From Vermamoeba vermiformis (lineage: Eukaryota > Tubulinea > Echinamoebida), in NCBI GenBank assembly GCA_045837725.1, contig JBEWZL010000157.1, positions 20,698 through 84,697 of the forward strand: a stretch of DNA of 64,000 nucleotides, read 5' to 3'. The notes below the pieces were generated by a model that was not told where the DNA came from, did not search any database, and was given only the letters and a program-made list of their open reading frames with translations. Position 1 is the first letter of the stretch; each line of letters starts with the position of its first letter. The position numbers and the translations under genes were made by a program. Shown piece by piece: positions 47,600 to 61,119 of the stretch.

Positions 47600-50542
47600 A
47601 TGGACGTTAATTACTTCAACATTTTGTCAAATGAGGTGACATCTAGCATCATTTCATTTCTGGATGCAACGTCGTTCTTTCAATTTTGTCGCTGCTCTCA
47701 GGCCTTGTGCGAATTTAATAATATTACAAATGAACACTGGAGAATATTTTATTCGATTCAATGGTGCGTTGATGATGGGGAGCTGGTAGTATACAGCGAA
47801 GAGTAAGTCGGATTTGAATTATAAAATTAATTAAAAATTCGAAAACAAATTCCTATTGCGGTGTTGTGCAATTCTAGAGCATTTCTAACATAGATACACA
47901 TGTAGAGATTGGCAAACTGTATTTAAACAAAGATTTAATGCCGAAAAGTCGTTTACACAACGCATCGAGCAAAACTTGCCTGTTACTGGGCCGTATGGCA
48001 ATTCTTCATATAAAACCACTCCAATATCGTCCTTGGATCCAATCGAAGAAGGCCTCGGAAAACTACTAACGCTTGATCCCACGCGGCTTTTAGCAGGGAG
48101 AATTTCTCATCCTCTTGCGCTTTGTAAGAATATTCCATGATGATTCGCTTACTAATCGAACCTAGACATGGATTCTCAGACAAAAATCGACCTGGAAGTC
48201 GATCCGTTAGAGGTCACAGTAACAGCGATCGCGAAAATTCTACGACTCGACCCGGAAAAGTGGATTCAAGACCCAGTTAATGCAGGGGAATTATTTGCTT
48301 GTTTGGATGTTTTGGATAACTACATTCGTGCGTATTATAACGCAAGTCCATGGATTAACATGCCAAATTAGGAAATGTCAAGAGCCGGCCGTGCCTGGGG
48401 CTAGTTTCAGTTCTCAGGGATTTCATTGACGCGAAATTTCAACCGAAATCCATCAGAGCTGCCGCGGTCATATTTACTAATATTCGTACGTAACAATGAT
48501 CATCATGTGATTTATCAATATTGTTCTAATGATTGGCTGTTTAGTGATTCTCAGCAACAATGAGGATGATCCGCCTGATTATCGTGCGATGGCCGATAAT
48601 TTGCATCTAGTACGACGCACGGTTGAAGTATTCGAGAAAGTGACGTCAGATCCATGGTTGGATGTTTCGTTGCTCTCCACACTCCGACATTTGCTCAAAA
48701 AGAGCTGCAAAGATTCAGCGGAATTAGTTCGAAGACCAGCGTTCATTAAAAGACTGAAAGAAGTAATGCAGAACAAAAAACCAGAGTATATCACCTAAAA
48801 CTGCGAGCGGGCTGTTGACAAACGGAGCAGCAGTTGTATCCAACATCGCTTCCATAGGTATGTATAATACGACTGTTCAGTACAGCTAAGTTGACTGAAA
48901 ACTGTAGATCCGGATTACGCCGCTAGTCAAGGCCTTCTTGAATTGCTGATTGATGTCGCTTACCAAATTGAGGGCGTAGATAAATGGCTGCTGTTTGACG
49001 TAGCTCAAGGATTGAAACGATTCAGTAATTCAAGTAAGATACATTGCCCAAATTCACCGCATCACGTACTCACGACATTTAGAAAATCTTCGCCTAAAAA
49101 TTGCGAGCAATACTTCGCTTCTCAATCACATTATGAGATTGCTTCATAGCGCTGCAAAGAGTGGTGGAGTGCCTTTGTCCGATTTAAGGATGGTTTTCTT
49201 GTTGTTCCGCGAATTGTGTAGAAAATGTAAGTTGATGAAGTTGATGAACATTATTAGTCCGCATATTAACTAGTTTAGCGTTATCGACGATGTTTGACGG
49301 CGGTTATTTGGAGGAGTTGTTACCGTACCTCAAAAAAGTTCAAACAGATACGTTATTCGCTGACCTGTGCGATATCATGGGCTATTTTATTCGACATGGG
49401 ATTGAAAACTGTAAGAGCTGCTCTCGCTTCTTATATCAATCATAGTTATAATATTTATTGCGCTAGTACGGTTGGATGCCGTGCACAAAAAGCTGGAGCC
49501 ACATTTGCAGACCATCATCAATCACCGGCACTTCAAAGAATCGATTCCATTCTGGCAAAATTATTATTGTGGTATGGACTTTGCGGGGTGTTATTTCAGC
49601 GTTGCTTAATGTTGCTCAGGAATGCCAATGCCTCGCGAAATAACGAAGAGTCTCGTTGAAAGAATCATTCCTGAAGTGCCTCTCGAAACTGATCTCGATT
49701 ACGCTCGGTCGTATGCTGAGCTGTTGGCAAACATTGCTCAATCGGATCGTACGTTTAAATGATTGTCTTATCTATTTCTGACGTTTGAATAGGGGCTGTA
49801 TTATTAGAAATGGATATTCAAGTCGTCTTTGAACATTTTGCTTTGAAGTTGATTCTGGATGAAGACCGTGAAAACGACACGAACAGTCGCGGACTAATTC
49901 CATATCCAATTTGCTTCTTGTCTGCCTCCGCCTCTTTGCGTAAGATTTGACATTGTTGACTAGCATTGACTAACTTGTTTATAGCACAAGCAGCACAACT
50001 AGCGATACACAACAGCGCTTTATTAGACAAAATGAACTCGTTGTACTGCGATGAAGAAGAGAACGAGACGATTTACATGGTCACGCACTTCTACAGTCAC
50101 CTTGTTACACTTGAAGGTAATGAATGGCAAGCAATGTAAGCGATTAAAGGAGTGTATTAGGCTGGGACAACAGAAAGGGACTCGATATCTTGGCTCGTTT
50201 CGGAGCTACAATGCCACTTGACGCGGAAATGTACTTCATGTTCACATTTATCGAACCTTACTCGCACTTGTTCCTGCGTGACAATCCAGTGGAGATGGTG
50301 CTGTTTGGCAGTTGGATGGTGGCTCGAATGTCTCAGAGAAGTACGGATTACCTTCGATTCAATCATATTGCAATCGGCTAACGTTGTTTATTACAGAGGA
50401 AGGGCGATTGGGATTGAAGAAATTGAGCGCAGATGTAGTCGAGTGGTTGTCAGGTCACTCAGACATGCGAATCAGAAAGAATATGAACCATTACCATCAA
50501 AACATGGAGAACGCCAAGAATCTGTACGACATTGAAGTCTAA
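47600..50542 (+). CDS. F-box protein with armadillo-like helical repeats
   Basis: Starts MDVNYFNILSNEVTSSIISF, with FLDATSFFQFCRCSQALCEF and HWRIFYSIQW completing an F-box. The next exon (from about 47890) has DWQTVFKQRFNAEKSFTQRI. From 48170 on, successive short exons encode alpha-helical repeats: TVTAIAKILRLDPEKWI, LHLVRRTVEVFEKVTSDPWL, LLSTLRHLLKKSCKDSAELV, GLLELLIDVAYQIEGVDKWL, LDEDRENDTN-like and AVLLEMDIQVVF, ending NAKNLYDIEV. More than ten exons with introns of 40-60 bp. The helical spacing resembles armadillo/HEAT proteins. It is likely an SCF substrate receptor using an ARM-type solenoid. Individual exon borders in 48370-49760 are approximate. Confidence 0.55.
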
Positions 50543-50654
50543 CATACAGAGTTCCGTTTGTCATGGGAAAGAAGATGACAGTAGCTCGTTATATTCATTA
50601 AAGAACAAGATATCTTACGCAAAAATCAAAATTGTTTATTGACAGTCCGTGTTA

Positions 50655-53600
50655 TTATTCGAACAAGGCCTCAGGATTGTGCACGAACACAGGGGCATCT
50701 TCACCCTTGTATTCTGAAGGTTGACGTGCGGACACATGGCCAATGATGTAGCTCTCTTCACCGTGGTCTTTCAGCACTTTGCGCACGTGTTCAAGCTTGT
50801 CAGCAGCAACGACAATAACGAGACCAATACCCATGTTCCAGGTCTTCAGTAAGTCTGCAAAATTTGATTACTTACTCGTACATGAAGTATTAGAACGCCT
50901 TATCAGAACTTACCATCAGCCGAGAATTTGCCTAAACTAATCAACCATTTGTAGACCGGAGGCAAAGGCCAGCTGCGCAAGTCCAAATCAACTTGGACGT
51001 TGCTGGGCACGACACGCGGAATATTCTCGGGCAAGCCACCGCCAGTGATGTGAGCCAAGGCCTTAATAGATTGGTCTTGAATGAGGGGCAGAACTTGCTT
51101 GACGTAGATCTTAGTCGGCTCTAACAACGCGTCACCAATGCGTTGATGTTTTGACGGGAATGGCGGAGGTTGGTGCAAATCAATCTTGTTCACTGAAATG
51201 ATCTTGCGGACCAACGAGTAGCCATTCGAGTGAATGCCTGAGGAGCTCAAGCCAAGTACGACGTCGCCAGGGACGACCAAGTCCAGCTTCGGCAACATCT
51301 GCTCGCGTTCAACAGCTCCGACAGCAAATCCAGCCAAGTCACTAAGACACTATTAGTATGAATGGAACCTGATTGTCAATATATAACGTACTATTCGCCA
51401 GGTTGGTACATGCCGGGCATTTCAGCAGTTTCACCACCGATCAGCGAGCAGCCACTTTGCAAGCAGCCATCAGCAATGCCCTTGACAACTTGATAACCTT
51501 CGTCAATGTTAAGAGAGGCACAGGCAAAGTAGTCCAAGAAGAACAACGGCTCGGCTCCTTGACACAGCACGTCGTTGACGGACATGGCCACAAGATCAAT
51601 GCCAACTGTGTGATGCACGCCCATTTGTTGCGCCAACTTCAGCTTGGTGCCAACACCGTCAGTCTTGCTAACGAGGATGGGATCCTTGAAGTGAGTCTTG
51701 GACACGTCAAACAAGCAGCCAAAACCACCCAAAGCAGCGTCAGTGCCAACGCGTCGTGTGCTCTTGGCAAGAGGCTTGATGCGTTCAACGAGCTCGTCTT
51801 GAGCGGCAATATCGACACCAGCGTCCTTGTAGCTCAGTGACACCTTGCTAGTGCTAGTCCTTTCAAAGTCGTTAATATACTTGTCATCGAGCTGGTTAAT
51901 TCCGACTTACTTCCAGTCCGGATCCAAACGACCTTGCTGTGCCATTCGAACTGCAGCTATCAGAGCAGGACCTTCAAGCGCTTGAACTTTAGCCTTCAAA
52001 GATTCGGGAGTTTCGGCTGCTTCTACTTTGCAACGGTGTTGCACGATGACTTCTCCAGCATCAACTTCGGGCTCAATCAAATGGACGGAGCAGCCAGTCT
52101 CAGTCTTGCCACTCTCGAGCACTGCTTTGTGAACAGCAAGGTCCATCAAGCCCTTGAAGTCAGGGAGCAAGGACGGGTGGACATTGACCATAGGAATGCG
52201 CTAATGAGAAAGTGAGTTATTGGTACCTTTCAGCGCTGAAATTCATTACTTACGAGCTTTTTGAAGTGTTCCACGAAGGGCTTGGACAAAATTCTCATCC
52301 AACCAATCAGTAAAACCATGTCAATGCCTTCAAGGTACTCGATCAATTTAGCGTCGTATTTCTCTCTCGTCAAGCCATTGACTGGAATGAATTTGCACGG
52401 CAAGTTGTGCTCTTTGGCACGCGTCAAAATGTAAGCGTCAGATTTGTTGCTCAATACGATGCGGATTTCAGCGTTCAGTTCATTGGCGTTGATAGCGTCG
52501 ATGATAGCTTGCATGTCAGTGCCGCGAGTGGAGCCCAAGACGGCAAGACGCAGAGGCTTGAAACTCTTTTGAGCAATGTCTCTGCGGTACTGAGCACCTT
52601 CGAATTTGATGTTTTCAAGAACTGCAGTAGATAGTTAATACAAAGTGTCGAGCTCTCGATATGATCGTACCTTCGTAGGCTCTGCCAGCAGCGCGATTAA
52701 GCGACGAGTTGACAGCTGTCACAGCGAGCACGCGACCACCAGAAGTCACCAACTGACCGTCCTTAACTTGAGTACCTGCGTGGAAGATAACAACGTCCGA
52801 CGATTGAGCGTTGATGCCAGTGATGGGCTTGTTCGAGGCATAGCTGCCAGGATAGCCGCCCGAAGCTAAGACGACAGTAGCGGCCGACAGATTGCTGTGC
52901 CAGTGAACTTTAAGGCTGTCGAGAGTGCCATTGACGCAGGCTGAAGCAATTTCAAAGAGATCAGTCTTCAGCAAGGGCAAGACGACTTGAGTTTCAGGGT
53001 CGCCAAATCTGCAGTTGAATTCGAGCACGATGGGGCCTTTCTCAGTCATCATCAGTCCAGCAAACAAAACACCAACGAATGGAGTGCCTTCAGCGGCCAT
53101 TCCTTTGATGGCAGGTTCGATGACTTTGGCTGTCAATTCGGCACGCAGCGCTTCGTAGTCTGGAACCGGAGCAAAAGCACCCATGCCTCCCGTGTTGGGT
53201 CCTTTGTCACCGTCATGGACACGCTTGTGATCCTGAGCGGTGGGCATTGAAATCACGTGCTTGCCGTCTGAAAAGGCGAGAAGGGAAATTTCTTCGCCGG
53301 ACAAGACTTCTTCGAGCACCACTGCAGACAAGTCAGCTACGATTTCGCGAATAATAAATCATTGTTGTGAGGGGTAAATACCTGTGTCTCCAGCAGTTCC
53401 GACGATTTTGTTTTGCATAATATCTTTGACTGCATCTTTGGCTGAAAAATTTTTGGTCAATACTTGACATCAAATCCAATTTTGATTTGTCTTACCTTCC
53501 TGTTTGTTTGCAGGAACGATTACACCTTTGCCGGCAGCCAAACCTGAGGCTTTGACAACAACGTTGTGGTCGAGCGAGTCGATGTACTGATAAATTTCTT

Positions 53601-54205
53601 CCAGCGATTGTGTATTCGTAAACGTTTTATACTGCGCGGTAGGAATGCCGTGGCGAATCATGAAGTCCTTGGCAAATGATTTTGAGGCTTCAATTTGAGC
53701 TGCTTTAGCTGTGGGACCGAAGCACGGGATCTTGGCGGTAGCCAGCTTGTCTAAATAAATTTTAAAATATTTTCGAACGGAATTTGCTGTATTTTAAAAA
53801 AGTTACCTGCTAAACCATTTGACAAAGGCACTTCAGGGCCGACAATCACGAGATCTACCTTTTGATCTGCGCAAAATGAAACAATATCGTCTTCTTTCGT
53901 AGCATTATAATTTTCAATGGCAACCTTTTCATTTTTCATCGAGGCAGTTCCTACAAAGGGGAAGATAGCATTTAGATTCGTTCGTCATGATCTTTCGTGA
54001 AATATTAATATCTATTCAAATACCTCCATTTCCAGGGCAAACAACGATCCTATATTTTGATAATACATACAGGTCAAAAAACAATGTAAATTAAGGATCT
54101 GATCTCGATCGCGCTCACCTTTTCGAGATGCGGGCTTTGCGCAAGCTTCCAAACGATAGCGTGTTCACGACCGCCTGATCCAACAACAACTACAGTTTTA
54201 GACAT
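50655..54205 (-). CDS. Trifunctional purine enzyme GARS-GART-AIRS
   Basis: Starts [20 protein letters not shown]. Domain order along the protein: GARS (PurD; ATP-grasp, with [35 protein letters not shown] and [20 protein letters not shown]); then GART (Pur[31 protein letters not shown] with the catalytic Asn/His, [18 protein letters not shown]); then AIRS (Pur[46 protein letters not shown]), ending NPEALFE. It catalyses steps 2, 3 and 5 of IMP synthesis in the cytosol. About 1,000 residues. Animals have the order GARS-AIRS-GART, while yeast fuses only GARS-AIRS; here GART is in the middle. All catalytic motifs I looked for are intact. It shares its 5' gap with FGAM synthase. Confidence 0.95.
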
Positions 54206-54391
54206 GCTTGGTAGCGTAAACAAATCGATATAAATTATAATAATAAACTTGGTGACCGTTGCACAAACAAGCGGTCAGAAAGTCGCAAAAAACTTTTCGA
54301 CAACCATTTACAACTTGTTTTTTAATCATTATTTATATATATAGCAATATATTGTACATACGTGATCGCTTTATAGCGAGCTTATTGTACA
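54206..54391. promoter_or_regulatory. Shared bidirectional promoter gap of the purine genes
   Basis: Only 186 bp separate the start codons of the divergent GARS-GART-AIRS and FGAM-synthase genes, so the promoters must overlap or be shared. The sequence is AT-rich with TATATATAG near 54336-54345. A GC-richer block (about 54250-54290) lies nearer the GARS start. No known factor site is recognised with confidence. Confidence 0.6.
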
Positions 54392-57300
54392 ATGGCACTT
54401 TTAAAATATTTCAAAACTCCGGGCCTTTCTCCAGCCGAGGTTTCAGCCGTAAAAGACAAGGTTGCAACGTACTTTGGCAGCCAAATCACGTTAGAGCTCT
54501 TTGAGACCGAGAATTGCATTTATATTGACACTGATGGCCAGAAACTAGACGGATCAGATATTGAAAAATTATCCTGGCTCTTCCGAGAGACTTTTGAGCC
54601 TCATAACTTTGGAACCTTATCCTTTATGGTACGTTCTTATTTTTAAAAATGAATTTCAGGTTTTGTGCACCAATTTCTCGACATACAAGGAACGATCTGA
54701 TCTGCTTGTTTAGGACACTAAAGTAATGTCAGCTATCGACCCAACAAAAAGATGTGTTTTCGTGGAACTCGGTCCTCGATTGAATTTCTCTACAGCTTGG
54801 TCAACAAACGCGATCAACATTTTCAGATCGTGTGGCTTGAGCAAAGTACAACGCATTGAACAGTCGCGCCGTTTGCTGTTACGACTTGCTTGCCACGATA
54901 CAGTTGATGACGCTGCCTTCCATAAAGCTGAGAGCCAATTTATTTCCTCCCTTTACGATCGCATGACAGAAATGATCTACCGAGAGCCCCTGACAAGCTT
55001 CAAGTTAAATATGACTCCTGAGGTATTAATTAACGCTACAAGTAGCAATATAATAACATTTCTGACGGAATATTTCAGAACTGGTTTAAAGTGCCTGTCA
55101 TCGAGCAAGGTCGTGCAGCGCTGGAGAAGATCAACAAAGAAATGGGCCTTGCATTCGACGATTGGGATTTGGACTATTACACTCAGTTGTTCAAAGAAAA
55201 GATTCAACGCGATCCGACTTCCGTCGAGTGCTTCGATTTGAGTCAATCGAACAGCGAGCACTCTCGTCACTGGTTCTTCAAGGGAAAGTAAGTCGTTGAC
55301 TCAAGTGCGCGTCAATCATATCTAACGGTGCTGATAGGATGGTCATTGACGGCCAAGAAATGCCGTTCTCTTTGTTTGACCTCGTTATGGACACGTTGAA
55401 GCAATCACCTTCGACCAACTCGCTCATCGCTTATCGTGACAATGCTCGTGCCATCAAGGGCAGCACGATCAAACAGTTGCGCACGACAGATCCCACCACT
55501 GCAAGTCAAGTCGAGCCCGTTGAAAAAGAGTTCGCGCTGACGTTCACCGCCGAGACACATAACTTCCCCACGGGCATCGCACCCTTCCCCGGTGCTGAGA
55601 CAGGCACTGGCGGTCGATTGCGTGACACTCACTGCGTAGGTCGTGGCGCGCTCATTATTGCCGGCACAGCTGGTTATTCCGTGGGCAATTTGAACATTCC
55701 CGATTATCCTTTGCCTTGGGAGGACAACTCATGGAGCTATCCTTCAAATATGGCCAAGTACGTCTTTTTAATCCTGGGCGTCGTTACTTAATGTGCAACT
55801 TTCAGACCTTTGCAAATCGAAATCGAAGCTAGTAACGGAGCCAGTGATTACGGCAACAAGTTTGGTGAGCCAGTCATTCTCGGCTTTACGCGTTCATTGG
55901 GCATCAAGACTCCCAACGGTGAACGACGCGAATACATCAAGCCCATCATGTTCACGGGTGGCTTCGGCCAAATGAGCATGGAGCATTTGAAGAAGGGTGA
56001 TCCCGAGGTTGGTATGGTCATCGTTAAGCTCGGTGGTCCTGCCTATCGTATTGGAATTGGTGGTGGTGCTGCTAGCTCCATGGCGCAAGGTCAAAACGAC
56101 GAGAACTTGGACTTCAATGCCGTGCAACGAGGCGATGCTGAAATGGTACGAATAATGAGCGCTTTAGAGTTGTATTAACGTTGTATGTTCAGGAATCCAA
56201 GATGAACCGAGTCATTCGTGCTTGCGTGGAATTGGGACCTCGCAATCCAATCATCAGCATTCACGATCAAGGTGCTGGTGGCAATGGTAACGTGCTGAAA
56301 GAGATTGTTGAGCCTGCTGGTGCTAAGATTGAGGTACGAATGAAACTCAAGTGCCCCATAACCGGATTTATTAACCGCGTGTTAGATCCGCAAAATTTTG
56401 GTTGGCGACGAAACTTTGTCAGTTCTCGAGATCTGGGGTGCTGAATACCAAGAAGCTGATGCCCTGTTGATCAAGCCTGAAGACATGACATTCTTTTCTT
56501 CTCTCTGCGAACGTGAAGGCTGCCCTGTAGCTTTCGTCGGTACTGTCACCGGTGATGGCCGTGTGGTAGTGCACGACGAGAAAGACAACTCCACGCCTTT
56601 TGATCTCGAACTCGATCACGTGCTCGGTAAAATGCCGCGCAAGACGTTCAACAGCAACAGAGTGAAGATGGCTGGACAGCCGTTGTCCCTCAATGTCGGC
56701 GCGAAAGATCACCATGCAGCCACTAAGGCCATTCTCGACCGCGTTCTGCGCTTGCTGAGCGTTGGTTCGAAGAGATTTTTGGTTCACAAAGTCGACCGCT
56801 CAGTTAGTGGGCTCATTGCTCAACAACAGTGCGTTGGTCCTCTGCATATTCCTCTCGCGAACAACGCCGTCATCTCTCAAAGGTACGAGCCAATTGAATG
56901 TAACGAAAGCGCTAGGGTACTAATACCGATTGCAGCTATTATGGCTTGACTGGTGGTGCTACATCAGTGGGTGAACAGCCGTTCAAGACTTTACTCGACC
57001 CCGCAGCGATGGCTCGTATGACTGTTGGAGAAGCGTTGACTAATTTGATCTTCACGAAAGTCTCTTCGGTAAGTTTCGTTTGCGCTTGAAAAAGATGACA
57101 TTAAGTAATACCTGGATCGCAGCTCCAAGATGTCAAGTGCTCAGCCAACTGGATGTGGCCCGCGAAGTTACCCGGAGAAGGTGCTGCCATCTACGACGCC
57201 GTTCAAGGCTTGCACGATGTTCTCGTTGCACTCGGCGTTGCTATTGACGGAGGCAAGGACAGTTTGAGCATGGCCGCGAAGGTCACTCATCCCGACAACA

Positions 57301-58997
57301 CCACTGAAATGGTTAAAGCTCCTGGCACCCTCGTCTTGTCCACGAACTGCAGTGTACCGGATATCACGAAGAAGATCACCCCTGACATTAAAGCGGCTGG
57401 TGAAAGCAAGCTGATCTTCGTTAACTTGAGCGACAAACAACGGTAAGTTCTTCGGTGCATTTGATTGCAGATACCAATACATTACTTTAGACTTGGCTGC
57501 TCCGCTCTTACTCAAGTCTACAATCAACTCGGCGATGCTTGCCCTGATTTTGAGCACGTAGATTTATTCAAATCAACTTGGGAAGTCGTTCAGCACTTGA
57601 TCGGCGAAGAGAAGCTGTTGGCAGGTCATGATCGCAGCGATGGTGGCTTGATCGTCACGCTGCTCGAAATGGCATTTGCTGGCGACTGCGGCCTGAACCT
57701 CTCACTTGATGTCACCGGCGACTTCGACAAATCAATCGTCCCCTTCTTATTCAACGAAGAACTTGGTCTCGTGTTTGAAGTTCACAACTCCGTGCTGGAA
57801 TCAGTGGTCAATGAATTTAAGAGCAAGTCAGTGTTCGTTATAGTCTTGGGCTCTACAACCGTTGAAAAGACAATCACAATCAAGGCTGGCGCATCTACGA
57901 TTTTGCACGACAGTATGGTTGATTTGCGCGATGTCTGGGAGGCAACCAGCTTTGAACTGGAAATGCGCCAAAAGAATCCCAAGTGTATCGTGCAAGAGAA
58001 GACCGGTCTAAAATCACGCAAGGCACCTCCAGTCAAGTTGAGCTTCAAACCAGTCGCATCGATCGAATCGCAATTGAAGGCTCCTACTAACCGTCCTCGT
58101 ATCGCTGTGCTTCGCGAAGAAGGTAGCAACGGTGACCGCGAAATGGTTGCTGCTTGGTACACCGCTGGCTTCGATGTTTGGGACGTGAAGATGTCGGACT
58201 TTGTCACCTCTGACTTCAGCTTGAAATCGTTCCGCGGTGTTGCTTTCGTTGGCGGCTTTTCGTACGCAGATGTGCTGGGCTCGGCTAAGGGTTGGGCTGG
58301 CGTCACACGCTTCAACGAGAAGATTTTCAAGGAGTTCAACGATTTCTACGCTCGGTAATGATTAATTTGGTGTTTTATTTCTATGCGTGTCTAACCTCGT
58401 CAATTGCAGCAAAAATACGTTCAGTTTGGGAGTTTGCAATGGCTGTCAATTGATGGCGTTACTAGGCTGGGTACCTTACGGCAAGGAAACACCCGATGAG
58501 AAGCAGCCTCGCTTCATTCGCAACCTTTCGGAGCACTTCGAGTCGCGTTACAGCACTGTGAAGATTTTGCCTAGTCCAGCAATTATGTTGAAAGGAATGG
58601 AAGGATCGACGCTTGGTATTTGGGTAGCGCATGGAGAAGGTACAAGTACAACTTTTACTAATTCAACTGCTAATGTATTCCTTCCAAAGGTCGCGCTTAT
58701 TTCCCGGATCACGCAATTTTCGATTCGGTTATTCAAAAGAATTTGGCTCCGATTCGATACGTTGATGATGATAACAATCATACTGAGCAATATCCATTTA
58801 ATCCTAATGGTTCACCGCTTGGCATTGCATCCTTGTGCTCCGAAGATGGCCGCCACCTAGCAATCATGCCGCATCCAGAGCGATGCTTCCTGAAATGGCA
58901 ATTGCCATGGATGCCTGCAGACTGGAGGTCTTTGGAGGCTTCACCTTGGCTGAAAATATTCCAGAACGCTCGTATTTGGTGTGATGCAACTCTCTAA
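54392..58997 (+). CDS. Phosphoribosylformylglycinamidine (FGAM) synthase, PurL large type
   Basis: Starts MALLKYFKTPGLSPAEVSAV. The full eukaryotic PurL layout is present: an N-terminal PurS-like domain; a linker with DLSQSNSEHSRHWFFKGK; two AIRS-like halves (AETHNFPTGIAPFPGAETGT, GRGALIIAGTAGYSVGNLNI, GGGAASSMAQGQ, HDQGAGGNGNVLKEI, GVAIDGGKDSLSMAA, GHDRSDGGLIVTLLEMAFAG); and a C-terminal glutaminase with GVCNGCQLMALLGW (catalytic Cys) and IMPHPERCFLKW (catalytic His/Glu), ending FQNARIWCDATL. It converts FGAR, glutamine and ATP to FGAM (step 4). About 1,330 residues in a dozen exons, normal length, no defect seen. It is head-to-head with the gene for steps 2, 3 and 5. Confidence 0.96.
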
Positions 58998-59318
58998 AGA
59001 ACAAATTAGATTTTTGTTTGCCAAATAAACCAAAAAAATCATCATAGCCAGAAATAAGCTTAATTCAACCTGTCCCGAGTTTATTGATCAATCGAAGCAA
59101 ACTGCAACGGAAACTCAAAACGTTTGGAAAGTTGGTCGTTTTCAGGTAATTCGAAACGTACCTCCATACGATCGACATTAATAACCCTTTAATTATTCAA
59201 TATTATACTTTTAATAAAATTAGTTTTTTAATCGCGCGATCTGTGACCAGTCACAAAGCCAATTGACAGTTGTCAAAACTTTTTTAAATCAAATTGGTTG
59301 TAGTTTAATATACACAAT

Positions 59319-60809
59319 ATGAAAACGACTATATTATTAGTATTGATTTTCTCAATTTCACTTGGCGCTGCGTCATATTCGGGCGACATTTGTGGAGGAG
59401 AGCTGTTACAATCGGATCTGGCCTTGGAGAAGCGCATGACCAGCCAAATTCGTTGCCAAATGCACGATTGTGATGACCCCGCGATTAGGTACTGCTGTTA
59501 ATTAATATTAATAGCTTTTTAACCGTTTGTTTAATTTAGGAATCTGTATCTGCTCAATGGCGAATCTCCCCTCACTAACATTCGCCTAAATATTGTATAT
59601 TTCGGTGATTTATCAGGTCAAAATCGAACTACTTATGACGCTCAGGTAAATTTACTGGTCTTATTTTGTTCGGATCTAATCCGTTTCAGCTCGAATTTTT
59701 TCAACAAGCTTACCTCCAACAAATGAATATTACGTGGAATATTACCACTACAGTAGTAACTGACAAGTACCAAACCGTCGTCGGATCAGTCTCGTCGCAA
59801 TACAGAGTAGAGCACGAGCAGATGGCACAAGAATTCTATGTGCCTGGTTATATGACGTTACTATGGACCACGTTCTACCCTAATCTAGACTCAATTAGCG
59901 GATACGCGTTCACTCCTCAAACGTCGAACCTAACGGATCCCACTCAATGGTACGCGATCTTGAATTTAGGCGCAATCGCGCCAAAAAGCACTGTTATGAT
60001 TCATGAAGTCGGTCATATGTTAGGTAAGTTCTATTCACTGATATTACTGATCGCATTTTTCGCCGACAACAGAAAATTTGTTGTGCACAAAAGCGGAAAA
60101 TTGGTTCAATTAATAATAATTTTTTAAACCTTTTCGATTTTAGGGCTGCTACATACTTTTGCCTCTTCTTATTACGGCTCTAGCTGTACTTATTGCAACG
60201 ATAACGTCAACTCCGAAAACCACGACATTGTCGGAGATTTATGCAGCGATACAAGACCGGTGTCGCAGACCAGTTATTGCGACCATTTGATCTCTGGTAA
60301 TCATAATCAAATTTAATATGACATCACGATTGGAGGTACATATATATTTAATGCTCATTGCTACAGGCTATGATTGCTCCTCTACACCCTACGGCAATAT
60401 CTCACTGTTGCCGCAAGACAATTTCATGTCATACACTAACTGTCCAACACGATTCACTGTGCAACAAACAGCTCGGGCACGGTGTTATTTGGACAGGCTC
60501 ATTAATTTTGTGGTTAATAACAATGAACCTGTATCGTCTGAACCTCTTGCTGTACCAGATGCTCCAATTGCAAACACACCATTTGAGAACAACATACCAC
60601 CAGCATCTAGCACCCCCTCAACTTTTGGACCAATCAGCGACAGCCAATCTGAACCGAGTACCAGCAATGTGCCTTCAGTGTCAAGTCCAGTACAATCTCC
60701 ATCATCGAATGTTGTTTCGACTGGTTCTCGTGCAGTGAAAGCAGCACTGTTAGGCCTGGTGTATGTAATAAATGCTCGTTTAATAAATAATTATCAACAA
60801 ATTGATTAG
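59319..60809 (+). CDS. Secreted M43-like (pappalysin-type) zinc metalloprotease
   Basis: Starts MKTTILLVLIFSISLGAASY, a signal peptide. A short propeptide-like region with Cys pairs follows, then LNIVYFGDLSGQ, and the zinc site HEVGHMLGLLHTF, spliced across an intron after HML. It has the HExxHxxGxxH form of metzincins. The Met-turn is DNFMSYTNCPTRFT, typical of the M43 family (pappalysin/cytophagalysin). The Cys-rich stretch CTYCNDNVNSENHDIVGDLC between them also fits. The C-terminus is Ser/Pro/Thr-rich and ends in a modest hydrophobic segment (AVKAALLGLVYVI), which may be a GPI signal or, if the GTATGT at 60762 is used as a donor, be replaced. It is likely a digestive or matrix-degrading secreted protease. 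Intact catalytic residues. Confidence 0.8.
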
Positions 60810-60971
60810 CTTCTTGAGGACTTTGCAAGCACTACAACTTCCACTTCCTCCTCTCACACCAATCATTCACAACTCCAATGCTGTTGTTCACCCTGCTGCC
60901 AAGAACTTTTCTGAGTTGGATCAAAAGACTATCTACTTAAAAAAGTTACGGATGACTGCTTTTGGATGTAA

Positions 60972-61014
60972 GAGTGACTCCCCGATTTTGTCCCCGTTCC
61001 CCAATTTTGTCCCC
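60972..61014 (+). repeat. Left terminal inverted repeat of the transposon
   Basis: It contains two near-identical tandem units, CCCCGATTTTGTCCCC and CCCCAATTTTGTCCCC, about 19 bp apart. These are probably two transposase binding sites. Confidence 0.9.
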
Positions 61015-61119
61015 AGTATAATTTAACTGTACTTTATTATGATAAGGGATTAATCTGAGGTACAATATATAGTATTGTTCTACTTGATGATTACTAAAAG
61101 TAGAAGGCATGGTCAGCTG

